Assembly: GCF_947488465.1 (NCBI RefSeq)
Contig: NZ_CANKZA010000002.1
Coordinates: 372,001-436,000, forward strand
Reading direction: 5' to 3'
DNA length: 64,000 nt
Source of the DNA: an uncultured Microbacterium sp.
Lineage (GTDB): Bacteria > Actinomycetota > Actinomycetes > Actinomycetales > Microbacteriaceae
Position numbers and translations under genes: made by a program. The notes below the pieces were generated by a model. The model saw only the letters and a list, made by a program, of their open reading frames with translations, was not told where the DNA came from and searched no databases. Shown here piece by piece: positions 1 through 9,287 of this stretch; position 1 is the first letter of the stretch; the number at the start of each line of letters is the position of its first letter.

Positions 1-2284
<2,284 letters not shown>

Positions 2285-2325
2285 GCGGCTGAACTCCAAA
2301 GACTCGGGTGCCGGGGATACGCACC

Positions 2326-2331
2326 ATTCTA
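2326..2331 (-). promoter_or_regulatory. Candidate -10 box of purL
   Basis: Read on the minus strand the hexamer is TAGAAT, about 42 nt upstream of the purL GTG, with a GGAG ribosome site in between. I cannot see a convincing -35, so this is a candidate only. Confidence 0.4.
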
Positions 2332-2360
2332 GATGGGGGACAGCCGGCATCCGGATGCAC

Positions 2361-2421
2361 GAAATGGATGGCGCAGATCGTCGCGATCTGCCGCGGACAC
2401 GACGATCTGCGCCCACATTTC
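2361..2421. repeat. Palindromic element with 19-bp-spaced core repeats (element 1)
   Basis: The left arm at 2361-2382 and the right arm at 2401-2421 are reverse complements except for a few bases near the ends of the GAAATG..CATTTC arms. The core CGATCTGC occurs directly at 2384 and 2403 (19 bp apart) and inverted at 2373. It lies upstream of purL and downstream of the small acidic gene. It shares layout, not sequence, with the elements near 39.8, 43.1, 53.7 and 54.8 kb. Confidence 0.7.
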
Positions 2422-2439
2422 AGGAGACGCGGGCACGCG

Positions 2440-2661
2440 TCAGTCGACCACGCCGATCCCGGTCGCCTCGTGGCTCGGCTCGCCGGTGTCGCTCGACCCG
2501 CCGTCCGGGGCCTTCGGCTCTTCGTCAACCGGCTTTTCGGTGCTGGGTTCTTCCAGCTGGGTGGTGGTCGGCATTCCGTCGCTGTCGGCGGACTGCTCGT
2601 CGGCAGGCGCCTGCGGCGGCTCGGGCGGCTGCGGCACCTGCGGGGGCTGGGGGTCGGACAT
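2440..2661 (-). CDS. Small acidic proline-rich hypothetical protein
   Basis: 73 residues, rich in Pro, Glu, Asp and Gln, starting MSDPQPPQVPQPPEPPQAPA and ending in an acidic Ser/Thr/Asp-rich stretch. No membrane segment, signal peptide or recognised domain, so it is probably disordered. The start is chosen because the ATG at 2661 follows a good ribosome site (AAAGGAG) at normal spacing; the longer open frame upstream lacks one and runs antisense to the next gene. Short acidic proteins of this kind are commonly annotated as hypothetical in Microbacteriaceae. I do not assign a function. Confidence 0.65.
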   Translation of the reverse strand: MSDPQPPQVPQPPEPPQAPADEQSADSDGMPTTTQLEEPSTEKPVDEEPKAPDGGSSDTGEPSHEATGIGVVD

Positions 2662-2762
2662 GGCGACTCCTTTCGTGAGAATCCAGCATCCGCCTCGCGC
2701 GCCGCCCCCGTGAACCCGGTTGACACGGCCGCTCTGCCGTGATCCGCGCGTAGCCTCGGAGG

Positions 2763-3092
2763 ATGGATCGATCGGTGCTCGAGGAGCGGATGCGCGAGCT
2801 CGACGCCGTGCTCGCACGCCTCCGGCGCGACGACGACAGCATCCGCGCGGATCGCGCCGATGCGACGGCCGACGACGAACACGACCCCGAGGGCTCGACC
2901 CTCTCGGGCGAGTGGCAGCGGATCGATGCGTTGCGCCGGGCAACGGTGGCCGAGCGCACCGCGCTGACGGCTGCACTCGCACGCCTGGATGCCGGCACCT
3001 ACGGGATCTGCGCACGCTGCGGTCGGGAGATCCCGCCCGCACGCCTGGAAATCCGGCCGGACGCGGTCACCTGCGTGCCCTGCGCCGCCTGA
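2763..3092 (+). CDS. TraR/DksA-type C4 zinc finger protein
   Basis: 109 residues. The N-terminal two thirds are predicted helical (LEERMRELDAVLARL, ERTALTAALARL); the C-terminus is a DksA/TraR C4 zinc finger with Cys83, Cys86, Cys104 and Cys107 (CARCGREIPPARLE ... CVPC). Proteins of this family bind the RNA polymerase secondary channel, or are small orphan homologues in actinobacteria; which applies here cannot be read from sequence. TAGCCT at 2751-2756 ends exactly 6 nt before the ATG, so the mRNA is probably leaderless, although those 6 nt (CGGAGG) also resemble a ribosome site. Confidence 0.88.
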   Translation: MDRSVLEERMRELDAVLARLRRDDDSIRADRADATADDEHDPEGSTLSGEWQRIDALRRATVAERTALTAALARLDAGTYGICARCGREIPPARLEIRPDAVTCVPCAA

Positions 3093-3097
3093 GCCCC

Positions 3098-3230
3098 CGC
3101 GCTCGGCGCGAGTTTCTTCCGCAGCTGCGACATGTAGAGCCGCAAGTAGCCCGTGTCGGCGACCTGCTCGCTCCCCCAGATCTCTGTCAGCAGCGTCGAA
3201 ACGCGGAGAGCATTGGTAACGGCGGCGTTG
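3098..3230 (-). pseudogene. C-terminal remnant of a KdpE/OmpR-type response regulator
   Basis: On the minus strand this stretch reads LLTEIWGSEQVADTG and YLRLYMSQLRKKL, matching the recognition helix and wing of the KdpE winged-helix domain (typically LLxEVWGP..., YLRVYMxQLRRKLEP). The similarity stops abruptly after RKKLAPS, where the frame runs antisense through the 3' end of the zinc-finger gene. Upstream of about 3230 the frame is not recognisable. No receiver domain and no kdp genes are in the window. This is a decayed fragment left by a deletion or rearrangement. Confidence 0.65.
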
Positions 3231-3398
3231 CCGATCTCGCGACGTTCGACCCACACCGCCGCTACGCCGAGACCGCGTTCGCCAACGCCCGTGAACAGTG
3301 ATGCTCGATCCCTGGCGTCGCTTCTCGCGTCCGGCTCCCGAATTGTCGTGGTCGACGTCACAACGCCACGAGTGCGAGAAGCGGGCTCCACCACTATT

Positions 3399-3434
3399 AC
3401 GTACGTTCTGCTCGATAAAGGGTAGGCTGGTGGT
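3399..3434 (+). promoter_or_regulatory. Promoter region of the toxin-antitoxin pair
   Basis: TAGGCT at 3423-3428 ends 6 nt before the antitoxin ATG (3435), consistent with a leaderless transcript. An 8-bp palindrome ACGTACGT sits at 3399-3406, where Phd/YefM antitoxins usually bind for autoregulation; that role is inferred from position only. Confidence 0.5.
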
Positions 3435-3698
3435 ATGAGCCAGATTGCTATCACTGAGGCGCGTGGCCGGTTGGCGTCCATCATCGACGAGGCCCGCACC
3501 GAGCCGGTGTACCTGACTCGTCGGAACCGGCCTGTCGCAGCCGTTGTGGATGCGGGTCAGTTGGAGCAGTTGCTGGAGGATGCTGAGGAGCTCGCGGACA
3601 TCCGCGCGGTGGACGCGGCGTGGGATGAGACGGAGAAGTTGGGTGAGACGCCGGTTCCGTGGGACGACGTCAAGCGTGACCTCGGTCTGGTCCCGTGA
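3435..3698 (+). CDS. Type II antitoxin, Phd/YefM family
   Basis: 87 residues. The N-terminal half has the Phd/YefM DNA-binding fold signature (ITEARGRLASIIDEARTEPV, then YLTRRNRPVAAVVDAGQLEQL); the acidic C-terminal tail (AWDETEKLGETPVPWDDVKR) would wrap the toxin. It neutralises the RelE/ParE-type toxin encoded immediately downstream and most likely represses its own promoter. Start and stop overlap the toxin gene by 4 nt, the usual translationally coupled arrangement. The pair sits next to gene debris (the KdpE fragment), a typical position for a recently acquired module. Confidence 0.93.
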   Translation: MSQIAITEARGRLASIIDEARTEPVYLTRRNRPVAAVVDAGQLEQLLEDAEELADIRAVDAAWDETEKLGETPVPWDDVKRDLGLVP

Positions 3699-3952
3699 CC
3701 TATCAGATCCAGGTTCTCCCTATCGCAACGAGAGCGATCAAGAAGTTTCCTCCCGAGGCGAAGCGTCGGGTTCAGGCTGTTGTCGAATTGCTCGCTGAGG
3801 ACCCGCGGCCTCCGGCGGCGAAGAAGCTCACTGGACGCCCAGAATGGCGGGTGCGAACCGGGGACTACCGTGTGCTGTACCGCATCCACGATGACGTACT
3901 GACCGTTGTCGTTGTGCACGCTGGTCACCGGTGGGCGAGTCATGAGCGGTGA
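3695..3952 (+). CDS. Type II toxin, RelE/ParE family
   Basis: 85 residues starting at a GTG that overlaps the antitoxin stop. Family features: YQIQVLPIATRAIKKFPPEA at the N-terminus, an AKKLTGRPEWRVRTGDYR basic patch and the RVLYRIHDDVLTVVVVHAGHR core strand pair, closing with HR. RelE members cleave mRNA in the ribosome and ParE members inhibit gyrase. The YRVLYRI and VVVHAGHR pattern is closer to RelE/StbE, so mRNA interferase activity is the better guess. The length is normal for an intact toxin. Confidence 0.92.
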   Translation: MTYQIQVLPIATRAIKKFPPEAKRRVQAVVELLAEDPRPPAAKKLTGRPEWRVRTGDYRVLYRIHDDVLTVVVVHAGHRWASHER

Positions 3953-4338
3953 TGTTGAGGTGGATGGGATGCGTGACGGTCGAGCGCTGCGACGTTGTGT
4001 ACTCCTGGAAGCTGCCGGCAGGGTTGCCTGATGTTGTGAGGATGGAAGCCCGGCGACGTCGGCTGGTGGCTTGTCCGCGGGTGCTGCGTGTCGAGCACCG
4101 GCACGCGCATGACTCAACCGGAGCTCTGCACGTGTTCATTGACGGCACGCGGGTTCGTGTCGACGGAACGCTCGGCGGAGACGAGGGACTCGGGTACAGG
4201 GACGGACCGAACACATGGGGTGAACTCGGACGCGACACCGATGAGCTCCCCGAATGGACACGCCCCTACCTCGAGACCGTGCGCGCCTGGGAGACAGCAC
4301 GCGGAAATTCCCGGCCTCCACGCCTACGACTCGTTTAG
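3952..4338 (+). CDS. Hypothetical protein
   Basis: About 128 residues if started at the ATG sharing its A with the toxin TGA; a GTG at 3949 and internal starts are possible. The C-terminal half looks protein-like (GALHVFIDGTRVRVDGTLGG, then GPNTWGELGRDTDELPEW and TRPYLETVRAWE); the N-terminal half is basic and less convincing. No known domain, signal peptide or membrane segment recognised. It may be the truncated end of a larger gene: the coding look is best after about 4130. It ends shortly before the inverted repeat at 4376. Confidence 0.42.
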   Translation: MLRWMGCVTVERCDVVYSWKLPAGLPDVVRMEARRRRLVACPRVLRVEHRHAHDSTGALHVFIDGTRVRVDGTLGGDEGLGYRDGPNTWGELGRDTDELPEWTRPYLETVRAWETARGNSRPPRLRLV

Positions 4339-4375
4339 CGTGTGCCCTCACAGGAGGTGTCGGAATCACGGTGAA

Positions 4376-4392
4376 GTGACATTAGATGTCAC
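4376..4392. repeat. Perfect 17-bp palindrome GTGACAT-TAG-ATGTCAC
   Basis: Seven-base arms around TAG. A further half-site, GTGACACTTT, follows at 4433. The same GTGACAC/GTGTCAC vocabulary recurs as an array at 9288-9345. Such irregular arrays resemble the multiple terminal repeats of IS21-type elements; no istA or istB gene is left. Confidence 0.6.
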
Positions 4393-4453
4393 GCGAAATG
4401 GCATCGTTTCGGACACTCGGGGTCTTCTTGTCGTGACACTTTCTGGGGTGTGG

Positions 4454-4927
4454 ATGCGCGTGAAGCTTTTCGGCGAGGATGATGGTGTGGAATCGTGGTC
4501 GCCGGCTCAGCGCGGGGTGGTGGTTCTGCCCAGCGGCCGAGCCGTGCGTGGACGAGCACTGAGTGATGGGGCTGTCGGTGACGGGGACGCACCAAGCTTT
4601 GGTCTGTATCTCACCTCGCACCCGCACCAGGAGAGGTGGGAGTCGCGGTGGCTCATGTGGCCGGATTTCCGGATCCCCAGGTTTCCCTCAGACGCGATCG
4701 CGGCCCTTCGGGATGCGTACGACCGATCTTTGACGGAGCGAGTGGAGATCGCTTGTGCGGGCGGGCGGGGGCGGACGGGGACGGCTATTGCCATCCTTGC
4801 CCGGTATGACGGTGTGCCGGCCGAGGCGGCGGTGGCCTGGGTTCGTGCTGCGTATCGCCGCGGGGCGGTTGAGACTCCGTGGCAGCGGAGGTTCGTGCGG
4901 GAGGCCCCGCTCGCGCGGTTGCCCTGA
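4454..4927 (+). CDS. Protein-tyrosine phosphatase-like protein
   Basis: About 157 residues from the ATG at 4454; GTG codons at 4433 and 4448 are in frame, and the first lies inside the GTGACAC repeat. The active-site loop IACAGGRGRTGTA near residue 105 fits the phosphatase C-X5-R-T/S pattern (Cys, five residues, Arg, Thr). The N-terminal half (GVVVLPSGRAVRGRAL, FGLYL, WESRWLMWPDFRIP) and the C-terminal AVETPWQRRFV are hallmarks of a small actinobacterial family annotated as protein phosphatase. The substrate is unknown. The frame is open far upstream, but residues before about 4430 do not fit the family, so the upstream part is not used. Confidence 0.75.
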   Translation: MRVKLFGEDDGVESWSPAQRGVVVLPSGRAVRGRALSDGAVGDGDAPSFGLYLTSHPHQERWESRWLMWPDFRIPRFPSDAIAALRDAYDRSLTERVEIACAGGRGRTGTAIAILARYDGVPAEAAVAWVRAAYRRGAVETPWQRRFVREAPLARLP

Positions 4928-5020
4928 TCCGCAGTACTGGGGTGTCGGCGCCCACGTGAGGCCGCCGGTAGACCTTGCGTTGCGCGGAGCGCAGGCAGTA
5001 GTTGCCGCGGGCCGGTCTGT

Positions 5021-5308
5021 TCAGACGGGTGTGGTGGCGATGTCGGTGTGGTCGCCGCCGCGTCGGCGGGTGACTCGGTGGCGGGTGGCGTCGATGAGCC
5101 GCATGGTGGGGGTGGCGGCGAGGCCGTGGATGATGATGGAGCCGACGATGACGAGGCCGACGATGGACCAGAGTCGGTCGCCGTCGGGGAAGTATCCGTT
5201 TTGGGTGGCGTAGGCGATGTAGAACAGGGATCCGACGCCGCGGACGCCGAAGAACGCGATGACGCAGCGTTCGCGGGGTCCGGTTTTTCCGGGGGTTATT
5301 CGGCGGCA
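5021..5308 (-). pseudogene. C-terminal stump of a CPA1-type Na+/H+ antiporter
   Basis: The minus strand encodes RITPGKTGPRERCVIAFFG, VRGVGSLFYIAYATQNGYF, then a membrane segment LWSIVGLVIVGSIIIHGLAA and a hydrophilic tail ending at a TGA (5021-5023). This is the last transmembrane pair of cation:proton antiporters (RERAVIAFFGVRGIGSLYYLAYA type), about 90 of the usual 400-600 residues. The frame has no start of its own and runs upstream into the end of the DUF2382 gene, so the rest of the transporter has been deleted. The 90 bases between this fragment and the phosphatase gene hold nothing I can identify. Confidence 0.75.
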
Positions 5309-5718
5309 CGGTCCGATGGGTGCTCGCTGGCGGAGCGGTGCTCGACAACGTTGATCTCTTCGCGCCGGACGATGTCCTCCACGCGATGCTCGCCCAGAAT
5401 GGGGGTCACGCGTACCGTGACGGTTTCCACGGGGACGGTGGCCGTGGTGAGGGTGAGTTGCTCTTCATGCAGGACGATCGTCAGCGGCGGAGTCGGGTCG
5501 CTGTGCGTGCGCGAGCGGAACTGATCCGGATCGGTGATCGGGGTGCGCGTGATGCGGAGCTCTTCGCGGCGCACATCGGCGGTGATGGTGCGCCGTTCCG
5601 TGACGATGTACTTCTCGATCCGCACGATCTCACGCGGGACGGTCTCGGTGGTGACGTGCAGGATCTGTTCCTGCCGCACCACCGCGGTGACAGGGGTGTG
5701 GTCGGCGGGAAGGATCAT
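5296..5718 (-). CDS. DUF2382 (YsnF/AvaK-type) stress protein
   Basis: 140 residues made of two DUF2382-like halves: REQILHVTTETVPREIVRIE plus IVTERRTITADVRREELRIT, then HEEQLTLTTATVPVETVTV plus VEDIVRREEINVVE. YsnF-type proteins are general-stress or desiccation-associated and often carry a PRC-barrel, as the neighbour at 6831 does. The ATG at 5718 overlaps the stop of the 35-residue ORF upstream (ATGA), so translation is probably coupled to it. Its 3' end abuts the antiporter stump, so the C-terminus may have been altered by the same deletion. Confidence 0.8.
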   Translation of the reverse strand: MILPADHTPVTAVVRQEQILHVTTETVPREIVRIEKYIVTERRTITADVRREELRITRTPITDPDQFRSRTHSDPTPPLTIVLHEEQLTLTTATVPVETVTVRVTPILGEHRVEDIVRREEINVVEHRSASEHPSDRAAE

Positions 5719-5822
5719 CGCCGGGGATTCTGCGGGCGGGGCCTGTTCGCTTTCCGGGATCGGAAGAGCTTCACGGCCACAGGGAAGATGATGGGGGCAA
5801 AGCGGAGCAACGTGCGGATCAT
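5715..5822 (-). CDS. Small 35-residue hydrophobic/basic protein coupled to the DUF2382 gene
   Basis: Encodes MIRTLLRFAPIIFPVAVKLF followed by a basic tail (RSRKANRPRPQNPRR). It has a strong ribosome site (AGGAGAGG) before the ATG and its TGA overlaps the next start. The short hydrophobic N-terminus and basic tail suggest a small membrane-associated protein. Similar tiny ORFs beside YsnF-type genes exist in related genomes, as far as I recall. It is too short for usual gene callers, but the SD and coupling make it credible. Confidence 0.6.
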   Translation of the reverse strand: MIRTLLRFAPIIFPVAVKLFRSRKANRPRPQNPRR

Positions 5823-5845
5823 GGGGTTCCTCTCCTACGGGTGAC

Positions 5846-5884
5846 GGGTGCGCTGACCCCGCTCACGGCGGAGTCAGCGCACCC
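5846..5884 (-). terminator. Hairpin between two same-strand genes
   Basis: A perfect 12-bp stem (GGGTGCGCTGAC with GTCAGCGCACCC, 15-nt loop) lies downstream of the membrane-protein gene ending at 5901 and just before the ribosome site of the 35-residue ORF. No U-run follows, so it could be a U-less terminator, a processing site or an mRNA stabiliser. Confidence 0.55.
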
Positions 5885-5900
5885 GGGTACTACGGGCGGG

Positions 5901-6677
5901 TCAGTTGCGCGGCGGCAGCGGCGGGCGCTGCGGCTGGTTGCTGGTCGCGTTCTGCACCCGCGCCTTGGCCTGCTGGGCCTGCTCGGCGACACTGGGCGCG
6001 TTCTTGGCTTCTTGCTGGATTTTCGGCGCCTCTTCTTCGGCCTTGGTCAGCATCGCTTCCCAGCGCTGCTGCATCGGCTTGATCAGTCCGCCACCGGCGC
6101 CGACGATGATGACTCCGGCGATGATCGCGAGCACGGCGATGAGGATCGGGGTGGTGACCGTGGTGGCGACCTCGATCTGGTTCAGCGCGGCCGTGACACC
6201 GAGGAACAGGATGAAAATCGCGACGATGTTGGCCAGGATTTTCCCGTACGACAGGCCGCCCAGGGTGTTCTGGATGAGACCCTTAGCGCCGGCGGCGATG
6301 GCCGCCGCGATCACGACGATGATGATCGCGACGATGATCTTCGGCAGGAACCCGATGATGCCTTCCAGCAGGTCGCTGACCGGGTTGGGGCCGAACACCC
6401 CGAACGCGAACTGCAGAACGAACAGCACGAGCGTGTAGTACACGATCTTTCCGACGATGTCCGAGGCGTCGAGCTTCGACTTCGCCAGCGCCTTCTTGAT
6501 CCCGCCGCGCTCGACGAGCCGGTCGAACCCGACCTTCTCGAGCAGTTTCTCTAGGCCCTTGGAGATGAGCTTCGCGACGATGAGGCCGACGATCAGGATG
6601 AGCAGGAATAGCAGGGCGAGTGGGACGAACGCGATTACCGCCGCGAGGGCGCCTTGCAGTGCTTGGAGGAAATTCAT
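5901..6677 (-). CDS. Multi-pass membrane protein, CmpX/MscS-like conserved helix family
   Basis: 258 residues from the ATG at 6677 (SD AAAGAGAG); a longer frame upstream lacks an SD. Membrane segments: near 8-35 (FVPLALLFLLILIVGLIVA), 80-100 (IVYYTLVLFVLQFAFGVF), 115-140 (KIIVAIIIVVIAAAIAAGA), 155-175 and 185-205 (ILIAVLAIIAGVIIVGAGGG). The conserved-TM-helix repeats with LISKGLEKLLEKVGFDRL and DASDIVGKIVYY resemble the N-terminal part of CmpX-type small-conductance channels, without an MscS beta domain. The charged C-terminus is Gln/Ala-rich and ends in PPLPPRN. It belongs to the stress/envelope cluster and is probably an osmotic or structural membrane protein. Confidence 0.75.
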   Translation of the reverse strand: MNFLQALQGALAAVIAFVPLALLFLLILIVGLIVAKLISKGLEKLLEKVGFDRLVERGGIKKALAKSKLDASDIVGKIVYYTLVLFVLQFAFGVFGPNPVSDLLEGIIGFLPKIIVAIIIVVIAAAIAAGAKGLIQNTLGGLSYGKILANIVAIFILFLGVTAALNQIEVATTVTTPILIAVLAIIAGVIIVGAGGGLIKPMQQRWEAMLTKAEEEAPKIQQEAKNAPSVAEQAQQAKARVQNATSNQPQRPPLPPRN

Positions 6678-6777
6678 GATGGGTGACTCTCTTTCAGATG
6701 GGTGATTGACGCACACCGAGTGGGCTCGAGGGTGTCAGGGTGACTTCGGTTGGTTACGGCGGGCTCAGATGGGTGGG

Positions 6778-6820
6778 GTCGTGCCGGTCAGGAGCCCGCT
6801 CTGAAACTGACCGGCACGAC
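6778..6820 (-). terminator. Hairpin downstream of the PRC-barrel gene
   Basis: A perfect 14-bp stem, GTCGTGCCGGTCAG with CTGACCGGCACGAC, begins 11 nt past the PRC-barrel stop on the minus strand. No U-tract follows. The interval 6678-6777 between it and the next gene holds the SD but no -10 I can recognise. Confidence 0.6.
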
Positions 6821-6830
6821 AATCGGGGGT

Positions 6831-7652
6831 CTACCTCGAAGAATCCGACTCGGGCTGCGCGTCGTTCTGCGGGTGGACCAGTTCGATCTCTTCGTGGGAC
6901 ACGTCTGCGCTCACCTGCTGCTGCTCGGTCACCGTCTCGGTGCCCAGGCTCACCCGTTCAACGGGCACGGTCTCCTTGCTGGTGACCGCCCGCTCCCCGG
7001 TGAGGATCACTTCGTGCTCTTCCTCGGTGAGTTCCCCGCCGCTCAGCGCGTCGCCGATGTTGGCGTCGGTGATGGGTTCGCGGGTGACGGTGATCTCCTC
7101 GTGACTGACCGGGACGGTCTGGGTGACCTGTTCGGTGACGATGTACTTGCGCAGCCGGGCACGGCCGGTTTCGACCTTCTCCGTGCCGACGTGCAGCTGC
7201 TCCTCGGAGCGCGTCATCGCGTCATCGGTGTTCGGCCCGGACGTGTCGTACCCTTCGCCCGCATCGTCACGGCCTGTCCCTACCGCACCGTCGATTCGAC
7301 CGTCAGCGTCCTGGTCGTACAGCTGGGTCGCTGGGGCAGGGGTCTCGTTGCCGTAGTAGTGATACAGCGAGGCTTCTTCTTCACGGGTGATGGACCCGTC
7401 GCTGGAGATCCGGGGCGCTTCCTTGACCATGTCCTTCGGGTACGCGACCCGCACCCGGTTCCCGTCGAACGCCGCGTCCTGCAGAGGGGCGAAGGACTCC
7501 GAGGTGCCGAACAGTCCGGTCTTGATGGTCACCCAGGTGGGCTCCTGCGTCTGGTCGTCCAGGTAGACCTGTTCGACCGATCCGATTTTCTCGTCGTCGC
7601 TGCCATACGCGTCCGCGCCGATGAGGTCGTTGATTCTGTTGGTGTCAATCAT
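6831..7652 (-). CDS. PRC-barrel and DUF2382 domain protein
   Basis: 273 residues from ATG 7652 (SD GGAGGAAAGAG). Residues 1-110 form a PRC-barrel (RINDLIGADAYGSDDEKIG, VYLDDQTQEPTWVTIKTGLF, GNRVRVAYPKDMV, APRISSDGSITREEEASLYH). Residues 165-273 are a DUF2382/YsnF domain (SEEQLHVGTEKVETGRARL, IVTEQVTQTVPVSHEEITV, EHEVILTGERAVTSKETVPV). This is the standard YsnF two-domain layout. PRC-barrels mediate RNA or protein contacts in unrelated systems; here the role is presumed stress or envelope related. It is cotranscribed in direction with the membrane proteins on either side. Confidence 0.88.
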   Translation of the reverse strand: MIDTNRINDLIGADAYGSDDEKIGSVEQVYLDDQTQEPTWVTIKTGLFGTSESFAPLQDAAFDGNRVRVAYPKDMVKEAPRISSDGSITREEEASLYHYYGNETPAPATQLYDQDADGRIDGAVGTGRDDAGEGYDTSGPNTDDAMTRSEEQLHVGTEKVETGRARLRKYIVTEQVTQTVPVSHEEITVTREPITDANIGDALSGGELTEEEHEVILTGERAVTSKETVPVERVSLGTETVTEQQQVSADVSHEEIELVHPQNDAQPESDSSR

Positions 7653-7710
7653 GGTGATGCTTCTCTTTCCTCCCAGAACGGGCGCCCGGGACGTCAGGGG
7701 TGGTGGTGGG

Positions 7711-8376
7711 TCAGCGGCCCAGGCCGGCCTTGTCAACGCGACGGTGGTACCGCATACCCGTGGCACCGCCCACGATCGCCCCGACCAGGGCGAGGACGGC
7801 CGCGACGATCACGGTGACGATGCTGGCGGCGGTGAGGCTGCCTTCATTGATGGGAATCCGGGGGAAGCTGTTCAGGGAGCCGAGGATGTTGAACTGCGCT
7901 CCCGCCACGGCCGTGAGAACCGCGAGCACCGCGGCGACGATGAGCGCCCACAACCAGACCGCGACGCCCTGCTTCACCCCGTCGAACCGCGCCATTCGCC
8001 CGGCGACATACCCGCCGCAGAAGTAGGCGATCAGGAGGATCACACCTAGGACGATGGCGCCGACGACTCCGACGGTGCCGGCGTTCTCGGCTGCGGCCTC
8101 CGCCACCTCGTTAGGGTTTACTTCACTACCCAGACCGACAGCGGTACCGGTGGCGGCGAGGACCGCGGTCAGGATGACGGCGGTTCCGGTGGCGGTCAAC
8201 CACCCAAAGAACGCCGAACCGAACTTCATCCCGCCAAACCGCGCCTTTTCCCGCTCCACAACCTGTTCCCGGGCTGTATCGCCTGCGCTCACCGAATAAG
8301 CCGCCGTATCGGAATTCTTTGACTCCGCCGGCATATCGCGACGATTCGCCGAACTGCTTCCACGGTGATCTGACAC
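7711..8376 (-). CDS. Four-helix membrane protein of the YsnF neighbourhood
   Basis: 221 residues from a GTG at 8376 with SD GAGGAAGG. A hydrophilic N-terminal 50 residues precede four membrane segments: SAFFGWLTATGTAVILTAVL, VVGAIVLGVILLIAYFCGGY, VAVWLWALIVAAVLAVLTAV and IVTVIVAAVLALVGAIVGGA. The FFGWL start and CGGYVAGRMARFDGVKQG loop resemble YrzE/TIGR04086-type proteins often next to YsnF genes. The gene is first in the minus-strand cluster and diverges from tetR, making it the likely target of that repressor. Confidence 0.75.
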   Translation of the reverse strand: MSDHRGSSSANRRDMPAESKNSDTAAYSVSAGDTAREQVVEREKARFGGMKFGSAFFGWLTATGTAVILTAVLAATGTAVGLGSEVNPNEVAEAAAENAGTVGVVGAIVLGVILLIAYFCGGYVAGRMARFDGVKQGVAVWLWALIVAAVLAVLTAVAGAQFNILGSLNSFPRIPINEGSLTAASIVTVIVAAVLALVGAIVGGATGMRYHRRVDKAGLGR

Positions 8377-8476
8377 GAACGCTGCCTTCCTCTATAGTGA
8401 GCGCGCGAGCGCACAGCCACATGGAACCGAACCAGTCGGCGTATGTTGTGGCATCTCTCTACGCGAACAGATGTGT

Positions 8477-8487
8477 TTACACCGTAA
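8477..8487. promoter_or_regulatory. Candidate TetR operator TTAC-ACC-GTAA
   Basis: Palindrome in the 163-bp divergent region between the membrane protein (GTG 8376) and tetR (GTG 8540), embedded in the wider ACAC-CGTAA-GTGT symmetry. No other palindrome of this quality is seen in that interval. Confidence 0.45.
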
Positions 8488-8539
8488 GTGTGGTGCTTGT
8501 TGCTCATTTTCGGGGGAGGATTGACACAGGAGGACACCT

Positions 8540-9244
8540 GTGAGTAAGAGAGCGAACGCCCCTGGTACCCCGAAGCTCAGCCGCGAACTGATCATTCACA
8601 GCGCGCTGGAGATGATCGACCGATCCGGGGCGCAGGGCCTGTCGATGAGGTCACTCGGCCAGCAACTCAACGTGGAAGCGATGGCGCTCTACCGCTACGT
8701 GCACGGCAAGGAAGACCTCCTCGAAGGGGTGGTCGCGCTCCTGATGGCTGACCTCACCGTCACCCTTGAGAAAGAATCCGGGCAGCACTGGCAGCCTTTC
8801 TTGCAGGCGGTTGCCCACGGCGTACGCCGCATCGCCACCGAGCACCCCCTGGCATTCCCACTCGTGGCTACCCGACACCCCGCCGCACCCTGGCTGAGAC
8901 CGCCGCTTCGCAGCATCCAGGTGGTGAACACCTTCCTCACCGCCCTGATCGGACAAGGATTTACCGACGCGCAGGCCGTCGGCGCCTACCGATCGTTCAG
9001 CAGCTTCCTTCTCGGGCAGCTGCTCCTTGAGGCAGCCGTCCGCGGCGCACGAACCGGACCCGTCGAAGAACCCCTCGACGAAGGCGACGCCGACCTCCCC
9101 CAACACGACGGCAACATCTCCCTCGACGACGCCCCCGAAGTCAAACGCCTCCGCGCCCTACTCAGCGAAGACCGAAGCCAAGAAGAATTCGAAGTGTCCC
9201 TCGAAGCACTACTTGACCGACTCGACCACCAACTCTCCCAATAG
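8540..9244 (+). CDS. TetR/AcrR-family repressor
   Basis: 234 residues, GTG start with an AGGAGG site. The HTH lies at about residues 14-60 (SRELIIHSALEMIDRSGAQG, LSMRSLGQQLNVEAMALYRY). The C-terminal half resembles the TetR_C class (PWLRPPLRSIQVVNTFLTAL, AYRSFSSFLLGQLLLEAAV). It diverges from the stress/envelope cluster and probably represses that cluster and itself. The 3' third of the gene uses noticeably more A-containing codons than its neighbours, consistent with a transferred segment; the repeat array at 9288 follows within 50 bp. Confidence 0.9.
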   Translation: MSKRANAPGTPKLSRELIIHSALEMIDRSGAQGLSMRSLGQQLNVEAMALYRYVHGKEDLLEGVVALLMADLTVTLEKESGQHWQPFLQAVAHGVRRIATEHPLAFPLVATRHPAAPWLRPPLRSIQVVNTFLTALIGQGFTDAQAVGAYRSFSSFLLGQLLLEAAVRGARTGPVEEPLDEGDADLPQHDGNISLDDAPEVKRLRALLSEDRSQEEFEVSLEALLDRLDHQLSQ

Positions 9245-9287
9245 GCCTGGGCGAGCCTCAACGTAAACGACTCCGACCGAGGGTCTC

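Noticed and set aside
2720..2725. TTGACA as -35 of the zinc-finger gene
   Set aside because: The distance to the TAGCCT -10 is 25 bp, too long for a normal promoter.
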